Positions 27,293 through 36,113 of a stretch of 64,000 nt of DNA are shown here, piece after piece. The stretch's first letter is position 1; every line of letters starts with the position of its first letter. The translations under genes and the position numbers were made by a program. Where the stretch lies: positions 15,577 through 79,576 of the forward strand of contig CAZVYG010000015.1 of assembly GCA_964631605.1 (NCBI GenBank), in the 5' to 3' direction. The notes below the pieces were generated by a model. It had not been told where the DNA came from. It saw only the letters and a program-made list of their open reading frames with translations, and ran no database searches. The stretch is from JARKQH01 sp964631605. GTDB lineage: Bacteria; Verrucomicrobiota; Verrucomicrobiia; Limisphaerales; UBA8199.

Positions 27293-28693
27293 CTAAAAAA
27301 CAAAGTTGATTTCCGCGCGAACAAAAACTCCCAGTTCGCGTTGATCGGGGGCATAGAAGTCTCCCGGCCAGAACCACTCGTTCCAGAGGTGGCCGCTCCA
27401 GTGACGGTTCAGTTTGAAGCGGGCGATGGCCTGGAGCAGATGCCCGCGAAAATAGCCGCCTCCCCCGTAGGACGCGGTGCTTGAAGCCGGCTCATTGGCA
27501 AACAAGGGCATGTAGTCCGCGGAGATCGTCAACGGCGGCGCCGGCTGGAACGACCAGCCCACGTTTGGCCGCTGGAGGTTCTTGTAGTCGCCGGCGCGGC
27601 CGCGGTTTTCAATCGCGAACTTCAGGACCATCAGTTCGCTCCATTGCGCCCGCCGCGCCCAGAACGGGTCCCAGCCCTCGTTCGCGTCCGTCGCCGGATC
27701 ATCGCCGGAGAGATACTCGTAGCCCGCGCGAAATTGGTGCTGCCACGAGCCGCCCGCCAGAAACGTCAAACGGCCGTTGAAGCCGCAGGCCCGCAAATCC
27801 CGGCCATTAAGACGGCCCCACTGCGGGGCGGACTCGAGCCGGTACTGCCAGCGTTCCGCCAACGGTCCTTCGGCTCGGGCCCCCGCAGTCCAGACATCCC
27901 CTTGATTGCCTCTCGCCGAGACCGCTTCTTGATGACGGAAAATGAGAAAACCGTCCAACTGAGTCTTCGGCAGCGACCGGTTGCGAATGTAAAGCACGCC
28001 GGCTTGCTCGTCCTGCTCGGTAATCAGGCGGTCATGATCATTGATCACCGGCAGCCAACTCTCCGTCTCGGCGGCTTGGCTGATGTAAATGGCGTCCAGG
28101 GTCGTTCGAGCATCCTCCACTTCGAGCGTCAGGCGCGCGGCATCAAAGAACTCGGTCCGGGTGCCATCCGTCGTCGAACCATCCCAAATCAGCCAGCGGT
28201 TGCCAAAAGCCAATTCCTGGCGCCCCAGGGTAACAGTCAATGGCTGGCCTGGCACCTGCTCCAGCCGCACATTGAAAAGGTCGAATAAACCTTCCTCCAA
28301 ACTCCAGCCCTCCCGGCTGCCGGGCCGGAAATAGTAGCGCGGCTCAGAAACCAGCCGGGCGTTCAGGCTCACGTTCGTCGAGGGGTGGACAGACGTCCAG
28401 ACGCGGGGCCGCAAGCGCAGCCCATCCGTCGTATTCTGTTCGAGATCGCTTTCGATCTGGGCGCCATTATGGACATATTCGTTCCGGAGCCGAAAATCGA
28501 ATCCCCACTCGAACCAATCCACGGGGTTTTTTAATGAGTCAATCCAATCGCGCTTTGCCGCAGGTGAGTCCCCCGCCGCCAGGGCTTGCGCCGGCGCCGA
28601 ATCCGCGGCGTGCCCGCAAGCAGCCCAAAACAGTGCTGCCGCCGCGAACGCGCAAAGCCGGATTCTCAAGATGCAATTAAGGAGGGAGGTCAT
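27293..28693 (-). CDS. Alginate-export (AlgE-type) outer-membrane beta-barrel protein
   Basis: A 466-residue protein from ATG 28693, chosen because it gives a clean signal peptide (MTSLLNCILRIRLCAFAAAA, cleaved near GHAADSA); an upstream ATG adds 13 basic residues. The mature part reads as alternating beta-strands ending in the aromatic C-terminal strand FVRAEINFVF, as in outer-membrane barrels. DFRLRNEYVHN, LGRQELAFGNRWL and GYEYLSGDDP match the Alginate_exp family. PVC genomes often have such porins without alginate genes, so the transported polymer or solute is uncertain. The regulator gene lies 78 bases upstream on the same strand. Confidence 0.82.
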   Translation of the reverse strand: MTSLLNCILRIRLCAFAAAALFWAACGHAADSAPAQALAAGDSPAAKRDWIDSLKNPVDWFEWGFDFRLRNEYVHNGAQIESDLEQNTTDGLRLRPRVWTSVHPSTNVSLNARLVSEPRYYFRPGSREGWSLEEGLFDLFNVRLEQVPGQPLTVTLGRQELAFGNRWLIWDGSTTDGTRTEFFDAARLTLEVEDARTTLDAIYISQAAETESWLPVINDHDRLITEQDEQAGVLYIRNRSLPKTQLDGFLIFRHQEAVSARGNQGDVWTAGARAEGPLAERWQYRLESAPQWGRLNGRDLRACGFNGRLTFLAGGSWQHQFRAGYEYLSGDDPATDANEGWDPFWARRAQWSELMVLKFAIENRGRAGDYKNLQRPNVGWSFQPAPPLTISADYMPLFANEPASSTASYGGGGYFRGHLLQAIARFKLNRHWSGHLWNEWFWPGDFYAPDQRELGVFVRAEINFVF

Positions 28694-28771
28694 TGCCAGA
28701 CACCGCCGCTTGGCGCTCAGGCGCTTGGCCACCTGGCGCCAGGCTTCACGAGCGGCTTCAAATCTGCCGCA

Positions 28772-29266
28772 TCATGTCCCGAAGGGCTTCAGATGGGCGG
28801 CTTTTTCCTTCAACGTGGTAAAATTCCCCTTTTCACAGCAGGCCACAAACCCTTCGGTGACGCACTTCAATTCCTCCCACCTGGCCCGGATTTTGGCAGC
28901 CTCCCGCTCGGTGATTTCATTGTCAGCCGCAGCCGTGGCGATGACGGCCAGCAAATCGGCAAACTCCTGCACGATCTCATTGGTGGCGGGAATCAAATAC
29001 GACGCGTGGGGCCCCCCGGTTTCAGGGTTGCGAATAAAGAAGCCCCCTGCCCGTTGGCAAATCCACTGCACAATACGCAAGTCGTTCGTGGAGCGCACCA
29101 GGGCATCCACTCGATCCAACGGGTTGGTGCTGCCGCTGCCCGCCGTCGGGTCCGCCGGCTCCGCCCACTTGTAAATCATGGAAACCGACAGCCCCAGATC
29201 GGCCGCGACCTGCTTCGGGCTGCTGCGTTGCAGCACTTCGCGCAAAATCTCGTGCGATTGCATCAC
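28772..29266 (-). CDS. HTH protein resembling phage CII regulators
   Basis: A 164-residue protein. The N-terminal 35 residues form a helix-turn-helix (SPKQVAADLGLSVSMIYKWA), like the CII family of phage-encoded activators. The remainder is helical with a long middle segment (IPATNEIVQEFADLLAVIAT). Stand-alone chromosomal copies are frequent in Verrucomicrobiota, and no phage genes surround this one. It may regulate the porin gene just downstream, or itself; no operator was identified. Confidence 0.7.
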   Translation of the reverse strand: MMQSHEILREVLQRSSPKQVAADLGLSVSMIYKWAEPADPTAGSGSTNPLDRVDALVRSTNDLRIVQWICQRAGGFFIRNPETGGPHASYLIPATNEIVQEFADLLAVIATAAADNEITEREAAKIRARWEELKCVTEGFVACCEKGNFTTLKEKAAHLKPFGT

Positions 29267-29522
29267 TCAAGGGTGGCGCAAGACCGCCGGGCTTGACAAG
29301 GCCGAATCCGGGCTGAATCCGGGCGTCGGGCGGGTCCAGGGGGTATGCCCCAGCGGCCTGCCAGGCTCCGGGCCGTTTGCCCAACGCAACGGCTTCGTCC
29401 CAGCGCCCATGACTCCAAATGGCCAGGCAAAGGCAATCGTTACCCGGAAGAAGCCGGTTGGAATAGGGTCAACTAACTTTTTATTGCTTTTCTATTCCCT
29501 CACGCTATTTACACTCTCCAAA

Positions 29523-30887
29523 GTGCTGCGTCGCTGCGTTTCAGTCCTGGCGGCAGGAGCGCTTCTCCTGCCCGCGCTGACCGTCCGTTCCGCCCCGGGG
29601 GCGGGACTGCGGTCCCTTGGCCTTGCGCGGGTGGATGTCACTCCCGACTATCCCGTCCGGCTGAGTGGTTATGCGGCCCGGAAAACCGAGTGCGAAGGCG
29701 TCGCGCAGCGGATTTGGGCCAAGGCGCTGGCCATCGGCAGCGATCACGAGAAGCCCGCACTGCTGATCTGCGTGGATAATTGCGGCATCCCCCCCTGGAT
29801 GCGGGATGAAGTGGCCCGGCGCCTGGCCCAGGCCCGGCGCCTCGACCCCGAGCGGGTGGCGGTGTGTTCAACGCACACTCATTCCGCCCCCCACCTCGAA
29901 GGCTACCTCACCAACTTGTTCCTCGGCCCCCTGCCCTCGGATCAGCTCGAGCGGATCGGCCGTTACACGCGCCAATTGGTCGCGGCCCTCGAACGCCTGG
30001 GCTTGGAGGCGCTCGACAACCGCGCGCCCGGCCGCCTTTCGCGCGGCCGGGGCACCGCCTCCTTTGCCGCAAATCGGCGGCTGGCCGACGGCCCGGTGGA
30101 TCGCGAGGTGCCGGTCTTGTTTGTGACTGGCAAGGACGGGCGGTTGCGGGGAATCGTCGCGGGCTACGCCTGCCATTGCACCACTCTCACCGGCGAGTTC
30201 AACCAGATTTGCGGCGATTGGGCCGGCTATGCGCAGGAATACCTGGAGCGCGACCACCCCGGCGCCATCGTCATGGTCGCGATCGGGTGCGGCGGCGACG
30301 CTAATCCGCATCCGCGGCCGGGGTTCGACCTCGCCCAGCGCCACGGCCAGGAGCTTGCGAGCGCCGTGAATCAGGTCTTAAACGGCGTGCTGACTCCGGT
30401 GAACGGCAAGCTCGAGTGCCGCACACGCGCCATCAGACTGGCCTTTGCGCCCCTGCCAACGCGCGCCGAGTGGGAGCAGAAGGCCAAAGACCCGGGATAC
30501 GTTGGACAGCACGCCCGGCTGAACCTGGCGCGGCTTGACCAGAGCGAAAAGCTGCCCACCCATCTGCCCTACCGCATCCAGACATGGACTTTCGGCAAAG
30601 ACCTCGCCTGGGTGTTCCTTCAGGGCGAGGTGGTCTCGGACTACTCGCTGCGGTTGAAACGGGAATGCGACCCCGACCGCTTGTGGGTTACCGCCTACGC
30701 CAACGGCGTTGCTTGTTACATTCCCTCCGAGCGAGCCCTCCAGACGCCGGCCTATGATTACGAGGCCGGCGGCGCCATGATCTATTACGACTGGCCCACC
30801 CGCCTCGTCCCCGGCCTTGAAGATTTGATCGTCCAAACCGTGCGCGACCTTCTGCCCAAGCGTTTTCGCGCTCCGAAACCGTCTTAA
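29523..30887 (+). CDS. Neutral/alkaline ceramidase-like N-terminal domain protein, secreted
   Basis: A 454-residue protein if it starts at GTG 29523 (a basic then hydrophobic signal peptide, cleaved near TVRSAPGAG); the frame is open far upstream, so the start is uncertain. The domain follows neutral ceramidase: the metal-binding CSTHTHSAPH, then AGYACHCTTLTGEFNQICGDW and IGCGGDANPHPRP, with the Zn ligands and the GDW block. Verrucomicrobial and planctomycetal proteins of this type lack the C-terminal Ig domain of true ceramidases and act on unknown amide substrates. The sugar isomerase and dehydrogenase genes follow in the same direction after 24 and 53 bases, suggesting a catabolic operon. 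Confidence 0.8.
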   Translation: MLRRCVSVLAAGALLLPALTVRSAPGAGLRSLGLARVDVTPDYPVRLSGYAARKTECEGVAQRIWAKALAIGSDHEKPALLICVDNCGIPPWMRDEVARRLAQARRLDPERVAVCSTHTHSAPHLEGYLTNLFLGPLPSDQLERIGRYTRQLVAALERLGLEALDNRAPGRLSRGRGTASFAANRRLADGPVDREVPVLFVTGKDGRLRGIVAGYACHCTTLTGEFNQICGDWAGYAQEYLERDHPGAIVMVAIGCGGDANPHPRPGFDLAQRHGQELASAVNQVLNGVLTPVNGKLECRTRAIRLAFAPLPTRAEWEQKAKDPGYVGQHARLNLARLDQSEKLPTHLPYRIQTWTFGKDLAWVFLQGEVVSDYSLRLKRECDPDRLWVTAYANGVACYIPSERALQTPAYDYEAGGAMIYYDWPTRLVPGLEDLIVQTVRDLLPKRFRAPKPS

Positions 30888-30911
30888 ACACCCTCGATTC
30901 AAAACTCCGCT

Positions 30912-31787
30912 ATGCAAAACACACATCCACAAAAACCTTCCCCTTCACCCTCGGCCGCCCTGGCCCGACGCCTGGCTGTTTGCAGTTGGTCGCTCCAACC
31001 CTCGAACGCCGAGGATTTGATCGCCAAACTGGGGCAGACCCGCATCCGCAACGTGCAACTGGCGCTGGACCCGCTGCGGGAAAACCCCGCAGCCTGGGGC
31101 CGCGCACCCGAACTTCTCGAACAGGCGCAGATCACGATCGTTTCCGGCATGTTCGGCTGTGTGGGTGAGGACTACACCACGCTGGAGAGCATCCGCCTCA
31201 CCGGCGGCATTGCCCCCGACGGCACCTGGGAGCAGAACCTGGCGAATATCCGCGCCACGGTCACCCTCGCCCAACGCCTTAACCTGAAGCTCGTCACTTT
31301 CCACGCCGGATTCCTGCCGCATGACCCGGCCGACCCCGACTTTGCCAAAATGCTCAAGCGCCTCGGACAAGTCGCCGACCTGTTCGCGGCGGAGCATATC
31401 ACCCTCGGCCTCGAGACGGGCCAGGAAACGGCCGCCTCCCTCAAGACCGTCCTGCAGAAACTGGCCCGCGGAAATGTCGGCGTCAATTTCGATCCGGCCA
31501 ACATGATCCTCTACGATAAGGGTGACCCCATCGAGGCTCTGCGCACCCTCGGACCCTGGATTCGCCAGGTGCATATCAAGGACGCCCGCCGCACCCAGGT
31601 CCCGGGTCAGTGGGGCCAGGAAGTTCCCGTTGGCACGGGCGAGGTCAATTGGCCCGCCTTCTTCCAAACCCTCGACGCGCTGCACTTCGCCGGCAACTTC
31701 GTCATCGAGCGGGAGGCGGGCAACCAGCGCGTGGTGGACATCTCCACCGCCCGCGCGCTCATCGAAAAGATTTTTGCCAGCCGCTGA
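30912..31787 (+). CDS. Sugar phosphate isomerase/epimerase (xylose-isomerase-like TIM barrel)
   Basis: A 291-residue AP-endonuclease-2/xylose-isomerase-like TIM barrel. The metal ligands are recognisable: LGLETGQET (Glu), VGVNFDPANM (Asp), QVHIKDARR (His/Asp) and FVIEREAGNQR (Glu). Such enzymes act on inositols, tagatose/psicose-like sugars or 3-keto sugars, and the specificity is not evident. It lies between the ceramidase-like and Gfo/Idh/MocA genes. Isomerase-dehydrogenase pairs of this kind are typical of inositol- or 3-keto-glycoside catabolism in PVC bacteria, which is inference here. Confidence 0.85.
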   Translation: MQNTHPQKPSPSPSAALARRLAVCSWSLQPSNAEDLIAKLGQTRIRNVQLALDPLRENPAAWGRAPELLEQAQITIVSGMFGCVGEDYTTLESIRLTGGIAPDGTWEQNLANIRATVTLAQRLNLKLVTFHAGFLPHDPADPDFAKMLKRLGQVADLFAAEHITLGLETGQETAASLKTVLQKLARGNVGVNFDPANMILYDKGDPIEALRTLGPWIRQVHIKDARRTQVPGQWGQEVPVGTGEVNWPAFFQTLDALHFAGNFVIEREAGNQRVVDISTARALIEKIFASR

Positions 31788-31840
31788 TTGCAACCGTCTG
31801 ACTTGAAACCCTTTTCTGAACCTCCATTTTCACACCTGAT

Positions 31841-32893
31841 ATGACTTCCGCGAAATCCCCCTCCGGCAACGCCACCGTCAATGTTGCTGTCGTTGGCCTC
31901 GGCTTTATGGGTGTTACCCACCTCCGCGCCTACCAGCAAATCCCCGCGGCGAAAATCGTCGCGGTCTGCGACGCCGTCCGTCTTCCCGTCAACGGCGTGT
32001 TGCAAGGCGTGGCCGGGAACATCAAAAAGAGCGACGACATCAACCTCGGCCCGCAGGTCAAGGTGTACCGCAAGCTCGAAGAGGTCCTGGCCGACTCCGA
32101 CGTCGAGTTGGTGGACCTCTGCACCCCCACCCCCCTCCACCCCGAACAGGCCATCGCCGCGCTCAAAGCCGGCAAGAATGTTTTCTGCGAGAAGCCGATG
32201 GCTCGAACCTCGGCGGCGGCCAGGGAGATTCTGGCCGTCGCCCGCCAAGCGCCCGGTTTTCTGATGCCGGCGATGTGCATGCGTTTCTGGCCCGGCTGGA
32301 GTTTCCTCAAAGAAGTGGTTTCCAAACAGGTGTATGGCAGGGTCTATTCCGCCCGCTTCAGCCGCTTCTCCGAAATGCCGGGCTGGAGCAAGCAGGGGAC
32401 CTACGCCGACACAAGCAAGGACCTCGGCGGCGCCCTGTTCGACCTCCACATCCACGACACGGACTTTGTCAACTTCCTCTTCGGCAAGCCGGCCGCGGTC
32501 TTCTCGTCCGGCGTCATCCGCGCCGGCGGCTCCATTGACCACGTGGTCACGCAATACCAATACCCCCATGGCCCGGTCGTGTTGTCCGAGGGCAGTTGGC
32601 TCCTGACCAAGGGCTTCAACATGTCCTACTCCCTCCTCTGTGAGCGCGCGACCCTCGATTTCGACCTCTCGCGCGGCCCCGAGGCTCTCAAAATCACTGA
32701 AGCCGGCCGCGACCCCGAAGTCCGGCGGCTGGAGGGTGACGGCTACAACGAGGAGGTGCGTTACGTGGTTCAGTGCGCCCTGCAACGCCGCGCGCCGGAG
32801 ATCGTCACCGCGCAGGACGGCCTCACCGCCCTGGAAATCTGCGAGGCGGAGGAAAAATCGGTGCGCAGCGGCGCCCCGGCTGCAGTGGCCTGA
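31841..32893 (+). CDS. Gfo/Idh/MocA-family NAD(P)-dependent oxidoreductase, cytoplasmic
   Basis: A 350-residue oxidoreductase. The Rossmann motif is VVGLGFMGVTHL, the NFCEKP-like signature reads VFCEKPMART, and the C-terminal beta-sheet substrate domain carries GALFDLHIHDTDFVNFLFG. It has no signal peptide, unlike the TAT-exported homologue at 57.8 kb. The substrate is probably a cyclic polyol or sugar. It ends the ceramidase-isomerase-dehydrogenase run and faces the primase-helicase gene tail to tail, with an inverted repeat between the stops. Confidence 0.9.
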   Translation: MTSAKSPSGNATVNVAVVGLGFMGVTHLRAYQQIPAAKIVAVCDAVRLPVNGVLQGVAGNIKKSDDINLGPQVKVYRKLEEVLADSDVELVDLCTPTPLHPEQAIAALKAGKNVFCEKPMARTSAAAREILAVARQAPGFLMPAMCMRFWPGWSFLKEVVSKQVYGRVYSARFSRFSEMPGWSKQGTYADTSKDLGGALFDLHIHDTDFVNFLFGKPAAVFSSGVIRAGGSIDHVVTQYQYPHGPVVLSEGSWLLTKGFNMSYSLLCERATLDFDLSRGPEALKITEAGRDPEVRRLEGDGYNEEVRYVVQCALQRRAPEIVTAQDGLTALEICEAEEKSVRSGAPAAVA

Positions 32894-32961
32894 GCCGCCA
32901 GCGACGCAGACCAATAGCCCCAGGCCCGTACACCAGCAGCCTGTTGAATAACTCCTTTTCG

Positions 32962-33040
32962 GTAGCAGCGGACGTAAGTCCGCTCAAACTTTCCTCGCAA
33001 ACAACAGCGGTGAAGGGAGCGGACTCACGTCCGCTGCTAC
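32962..33040. repeat. Near-perfect inverted repeat (24-base arms) at the 3' end of the primase-helicase gene
   Basis: The arms are 32962-32985 and 33017-33040, complementary at 23 of 24 positions with a 31-base loop. Each arm is itself a short palindrome (AGCGGAC-N4-GTCCGCT), so this is a REP-like double element. It lies between two convergent stop codons (32893 and 33056) and could act as a bidirectional terminator. The GCGGAC/GTCCGC core recurs at 40.1 and 63.96 kb. Confidence 0.85.
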
Positions 33041-33055
33041 TTTCTCAACGGGCTC

Positions 33056-35998
33056 CTAGGAACCCCCACCCTCGGTTTCAGGCCATTGTTCCCAGTCGCC
33101 TTCCTGCAGCGGGGCTTCCGCCGACGCGCGGCGGGGAGGCGGGGCCGGACGGCTTTGGTGCGCCAGCGCTCGGAGAATGGCGTCCAACACGTCATCAAGT
33201 CGCCGGCCCAGGTCAGACGCAAGAAAGCGCATGACGAAATATCCGTGTTCCTGCAACGCGATGTCCTTGCGCCGGTCGCGACGATAGGCCTCCGCATCCC
33301 CGAGGTGCTGGTCGCCATCCAACTCGATGGCCAGTCGCGCGGCCTCGCAAAGGAAATCCACCTCCATCCAGCCTTCGGCATTGAAGGGGATCGGCAGGCG
33401 CGCGTTTAACTGGAACCGGCCGGTGGTTTCGGGCAGGGTCTCGAGCCGGCGATACAGGAAGGCCTCGCTGACGCTCCGGGCGCGCGCCACCCCCTGCGCC
33501 TCCGCCTCCGGTTTGCGGGTCGTGTGCAGGAAGAGATTTGCCAGGGGTACATCCACGCCGTCGCGCACCAGACGGCGCACGCTGGCCGCATAGTCCCGTT
33601 TCCACTCGGGGTCAATTGGCAAAGGCACCTCGGGCGGCCAGCCGGGCAAAGCGCTCCCGGGCAGCAGCAGCGTGTAACCACAAGCTTCGTAGCCCGCGCA
33701 GCGGCGATCAAACATTCGCGCGAGCAGGGGTACTTCAAGGTCGGCGTAATCATAAACGTGGACTTCACGTTTGCTGGCATGAAGACGGTGCAATCGGCCG
33801 ACGTATTGCGTGATGGTGCCCCGCCATGATACGGGGAGAGTCAAGAACAGGGAATCAAGGCGGGGTTCGTCGAAGCCCTCGCCGATGAACTTGCCGGTCG
33901 CCACCAGCGCGCGGCCCTCGGTCGCATTCCGTAAGGCGGTCATGGCCGTCCGAATCTGCTTTCGGCTCATGCTCCCCTGCAGTGTGATCACCTCCAACCC
34001 CGCGTCGGATAGCGCCTTGGCCAACACCTCCAGATGATCGGTCCGTTCCGTGAGCACGAGGGGAAACCGGCCAGCCTTCACTGCGGCAAGGACGTCCGCA
34101 CAAATCATTCGATTGCGGCCGGAGTCCTGAGCCAGGGCTTGGCAAAGCTGCTGGAATTCCACTCGCACGCTGGCAGCCGGCGCCTGCGTCGCACGGAAGC
34201 CAGTCGGGCGAACCAGGACATGATGGGCGAAAGGCCGGTTCGCCGCCTGTTGTCTCGCGCTCACGCGGTGACGCACCGGTCCGCATTGCATGAAGATGAT
34301 GGGATGGTGGCCATCCTTTCGGGTGACCGATGCCGACAGGCCGGTGACGAAGCGTGCTTTGGCCCGGCGAGCCACCAGCTCAAAACTCGCCGACGGCAGG
34401 TGATGGCACTCATCCACGATTACCTGGCCATAGTGACCCACGCAGTCATCCACAGTGCCCTTTCGGACCAGGCTCTGGATTAGCGCGACATCGAGCTGGC
34501 CGTTGAGTTTCCTTCGCCCCCCGCTGAGGCGCCCGATTGACTTGGGCGGAAGGTTCAGGAACGAACAGAGGCGCTCGACCCACTGTTCCAGTAACTGGTG
34601 GCGGTGAACGAGAACGAGGGTGTTAACGCGGCGTTGGGCGATGAGCCACGCGGCGATCACCGTTTTGCCGAAGGCGGTGGTGGCCGCCAGCACCCCGGTG
34701 TCGTGTGCTGCCAGAGCCGCGGCCGCCTCCTGCTGGTCCGGCCGCAGTTGCCCACGAAAATCAACATCAAGGCGCGTTCCCGCAAACCGCTCGTCCCGCA
34801 AGCTGCATCGGATCTTCAGACTGGCCAGGAGAGCTTGCGCTTCCTCCAAACACCCGCGCGGCAGGCCGATGTGTTTGGGCAGGTCCTCCGCACAATGAAT
34901 AACGCGCGGTTTTCCGTGAGTCGGCAGGCGCAGGGCCTGGGCCTGGTAAAAATCAGGGTTCTGGAAGGCGGCCAGTCGAATCAAACGATTACGCAAGGCC
35001 GGCGGCAATTGGTCTTTGGCAATGTAAACCTGGTCCCCGAGCACCAACTCGAGGGTCTTGGGCAAGGGTTCGGTTAGGGGCGGAGGGCTCCACCGGCGGG
35101 AGGGCGGGGCAGCCCACGGCTGGCCGTCGTCCTCCTCCGCCAGCGCGAGTCTCACGCCAACGATGCGCCCGCAGCGTTCGGCCTCGCGGGTGAGAGTTTC
35201 CGCTTGTTCACGAGCAATTCTTTTCAGGGAGGACAGGTAACTCCATTGGTCCGCGTAAGGTTGAAATGCCTCGTCCAGGAACACGCTGTTGCCGGCGCCC
35301 CGACGCTGCTTCTGCAACGGCAACGCGATCAGATTGCCAAATCCGCCCTGGGGAACGGTGTCCTGGTTGGGAAAGAGCCGATCGTAGGAGGATAGTCCGA
35401 GCTCCGGGCGGCCTTCCATCGTTTCAGTCAGCAGAAAAGAGCCGAGGTTTCTCGCTACGCGTGCCGGAATGGCTTCGTCGAAAAACAACCACAAATGGCC
35501 GCCCTTGCCCGATCGCGAGCGTTCCAGCGCCGCGGGCAGGCCCAGGTGCCTGCAGGTCTCCCGCAAAGCCGCCGCGTCCTGCTGCCATGCCTCGCCGTCC
35601 AGGTCCACCGCCACGAAGTAACAGGTTTCGTCAGCCAACAAGGGGTAAACCCCCATCACAAACTCCCGTCCGCAATTGTCCACGCCGGACAGGTGCTGCC
35701 GAATGACATCGTCCGTCACCGGCAAAAAATGGCGATTGTGGCATTCGGAACATTTAATTCTTGGCTTGTCACAGAACCCGCGGACCCACTCATGGGCGCA
35801 GGCAGGCTGGTAGCCGGCCCGGCCGCTGGTCCGGCTCTCAAATCTTCGCGCATAAACGTCCTCCCGTCCCCGGAACAACGAGCGGAACAAGGCGATTTTC
35901 TCATGGGGTGGTGATTGGCTCGTAACCCGGGCAGCGCCCCCTCCGCATTGTTTCTCGCCCGGAGAATCGGGCCCGCTGGCTGGAGGATGATCCGGCAT
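33056..35998 (-). CDS. TOTE-type primase-helicase-nuclease fusion protein
   Basis: A 980-residue protein from ATG 35998 (a GTG one codon upstream is possible). Residues about 35-260 are an archaeo-eukaryotic primase domain of the TOTE type. They include a Cys/His cluster (CDKPRIKCSECHNRH), the catalytic VAVDLDG (Asp132, Asp134) and SGKGGHLWLFF (His168). Residues about 410-790 are an SF2 helicase: TAFGKT (Lys445), DECH (529-532), TGLSAS, and motif VI QYVGRLHR. Residues about 840-950 are a DUF559/Vsr-like nuclease: MEVDF, then AIELDGDQHL. All catalytic residues appear intact. TOTE proteins are predicted conflict (anti-invader) effectors. The gene stands alone, divergent from a WYL regulator across 115 bases. 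An ordinary repair or replication role is the alternative. Confidence 0.88.
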   Translation of the reverse strand: MPDHPPASGPDSPGEKQCGGGAARVTSQSPPHEKIALFRSLFRGREDVYARRFESRTSGRAGYQPACAHEWVRGFCDKPRIKCSECHNRHFLPVTDDVIRQHLSGVDNCGREFVMGVYPLLADETCYFVAVDLDGEAWQQDAAALRETCRHLGLPAALERSRSGKGGHLWLFFDEAIPARVARNLGSFLLTETMEGRPELGLSSYDRLFPNQDTVPQGGFGNLIALPLQKQRRGAGNSVFLDEAFQPYADQWSYLSSLKRIAREQAETLTREAERCGRIVGVRLALAEEDDGQPWAAPPSRRWSPPPLTEPLPKTLELVLGDQVYIAKDQLPPALRNRLIRLAAFQNPDFYQAQALRLPTHGKPRVIHCAEDLPKHIGLPRGCLEEAQALLASLKIRCSLRDERFAGTRLDVDFRGQLRPDQQEAAAALAAHDTGVLAATTAFGKTVIAAWLIAQRRVNTLVLVHRHQLLEQWVERLCSFLNLPPKSIGRLSGGRRKLNGQLDVALIQSLVRKGTVDDCVGHYGQVIVDECHHLPSASFELVARRAKARFVTGLSASVTRKDGHHPIIFMQCGPVRHRVSARQQAANRPFAHHVLVRPTGFRATQAPAASVRVEFQQLCQALAQDSGRNRMICADVLAAVKAGRFPLVLTERTDHLEVLAKALSDAGLEVITLQGSMSRKQIRTAMTALRNATEGRALVATGKFIGEGFDEPRLDSLFLTLPVSWRGTITQYVGRLHRLHASKREVHVYDYADLEVPLLARMFDRRCAGYEACGYTLLLPGSALPGWPPEVPLPIDPEWKRDYAASVRRLVRDGVDVPLANLFLHTTRKPEAEAQGVARARSVSEAFLYRRLETLPETTGRFQLNARLPIPFNAEGWMEVDFLCEAARLAIELDGDQHLGDAEAYRRDRRKDIALQEHGYFVMRFLASDLGRRLDDVLDAILRALAHQSRPAPPPRRASAEAPLQEGDWEQWPETEGGGS

Positions 35999-36113
35999 CA
36001 CCGCGTCACATTAATTCCAAACTCACACCGTGTCCATCCCCTGGGTTTCCCCGCCCCACCCCTCTTTTTGCGGTTGTCGGACCGGGGGATTTGTCCTAAT
36101 CAGTTTGGCCGCG

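Noticed and set aside
29484..29511. TTGCTT-16-TATTTA as a promoter for the ceramidase-like gene
   Set aside because: Both boxes are weak and the implied transcription start would be only a few bases from the GTG; not defensible without data.
36074..36102. TTGTCG-17-TAATCA as the WYL promoter
   Set aside because: The -10 box matches the consensus poorly.
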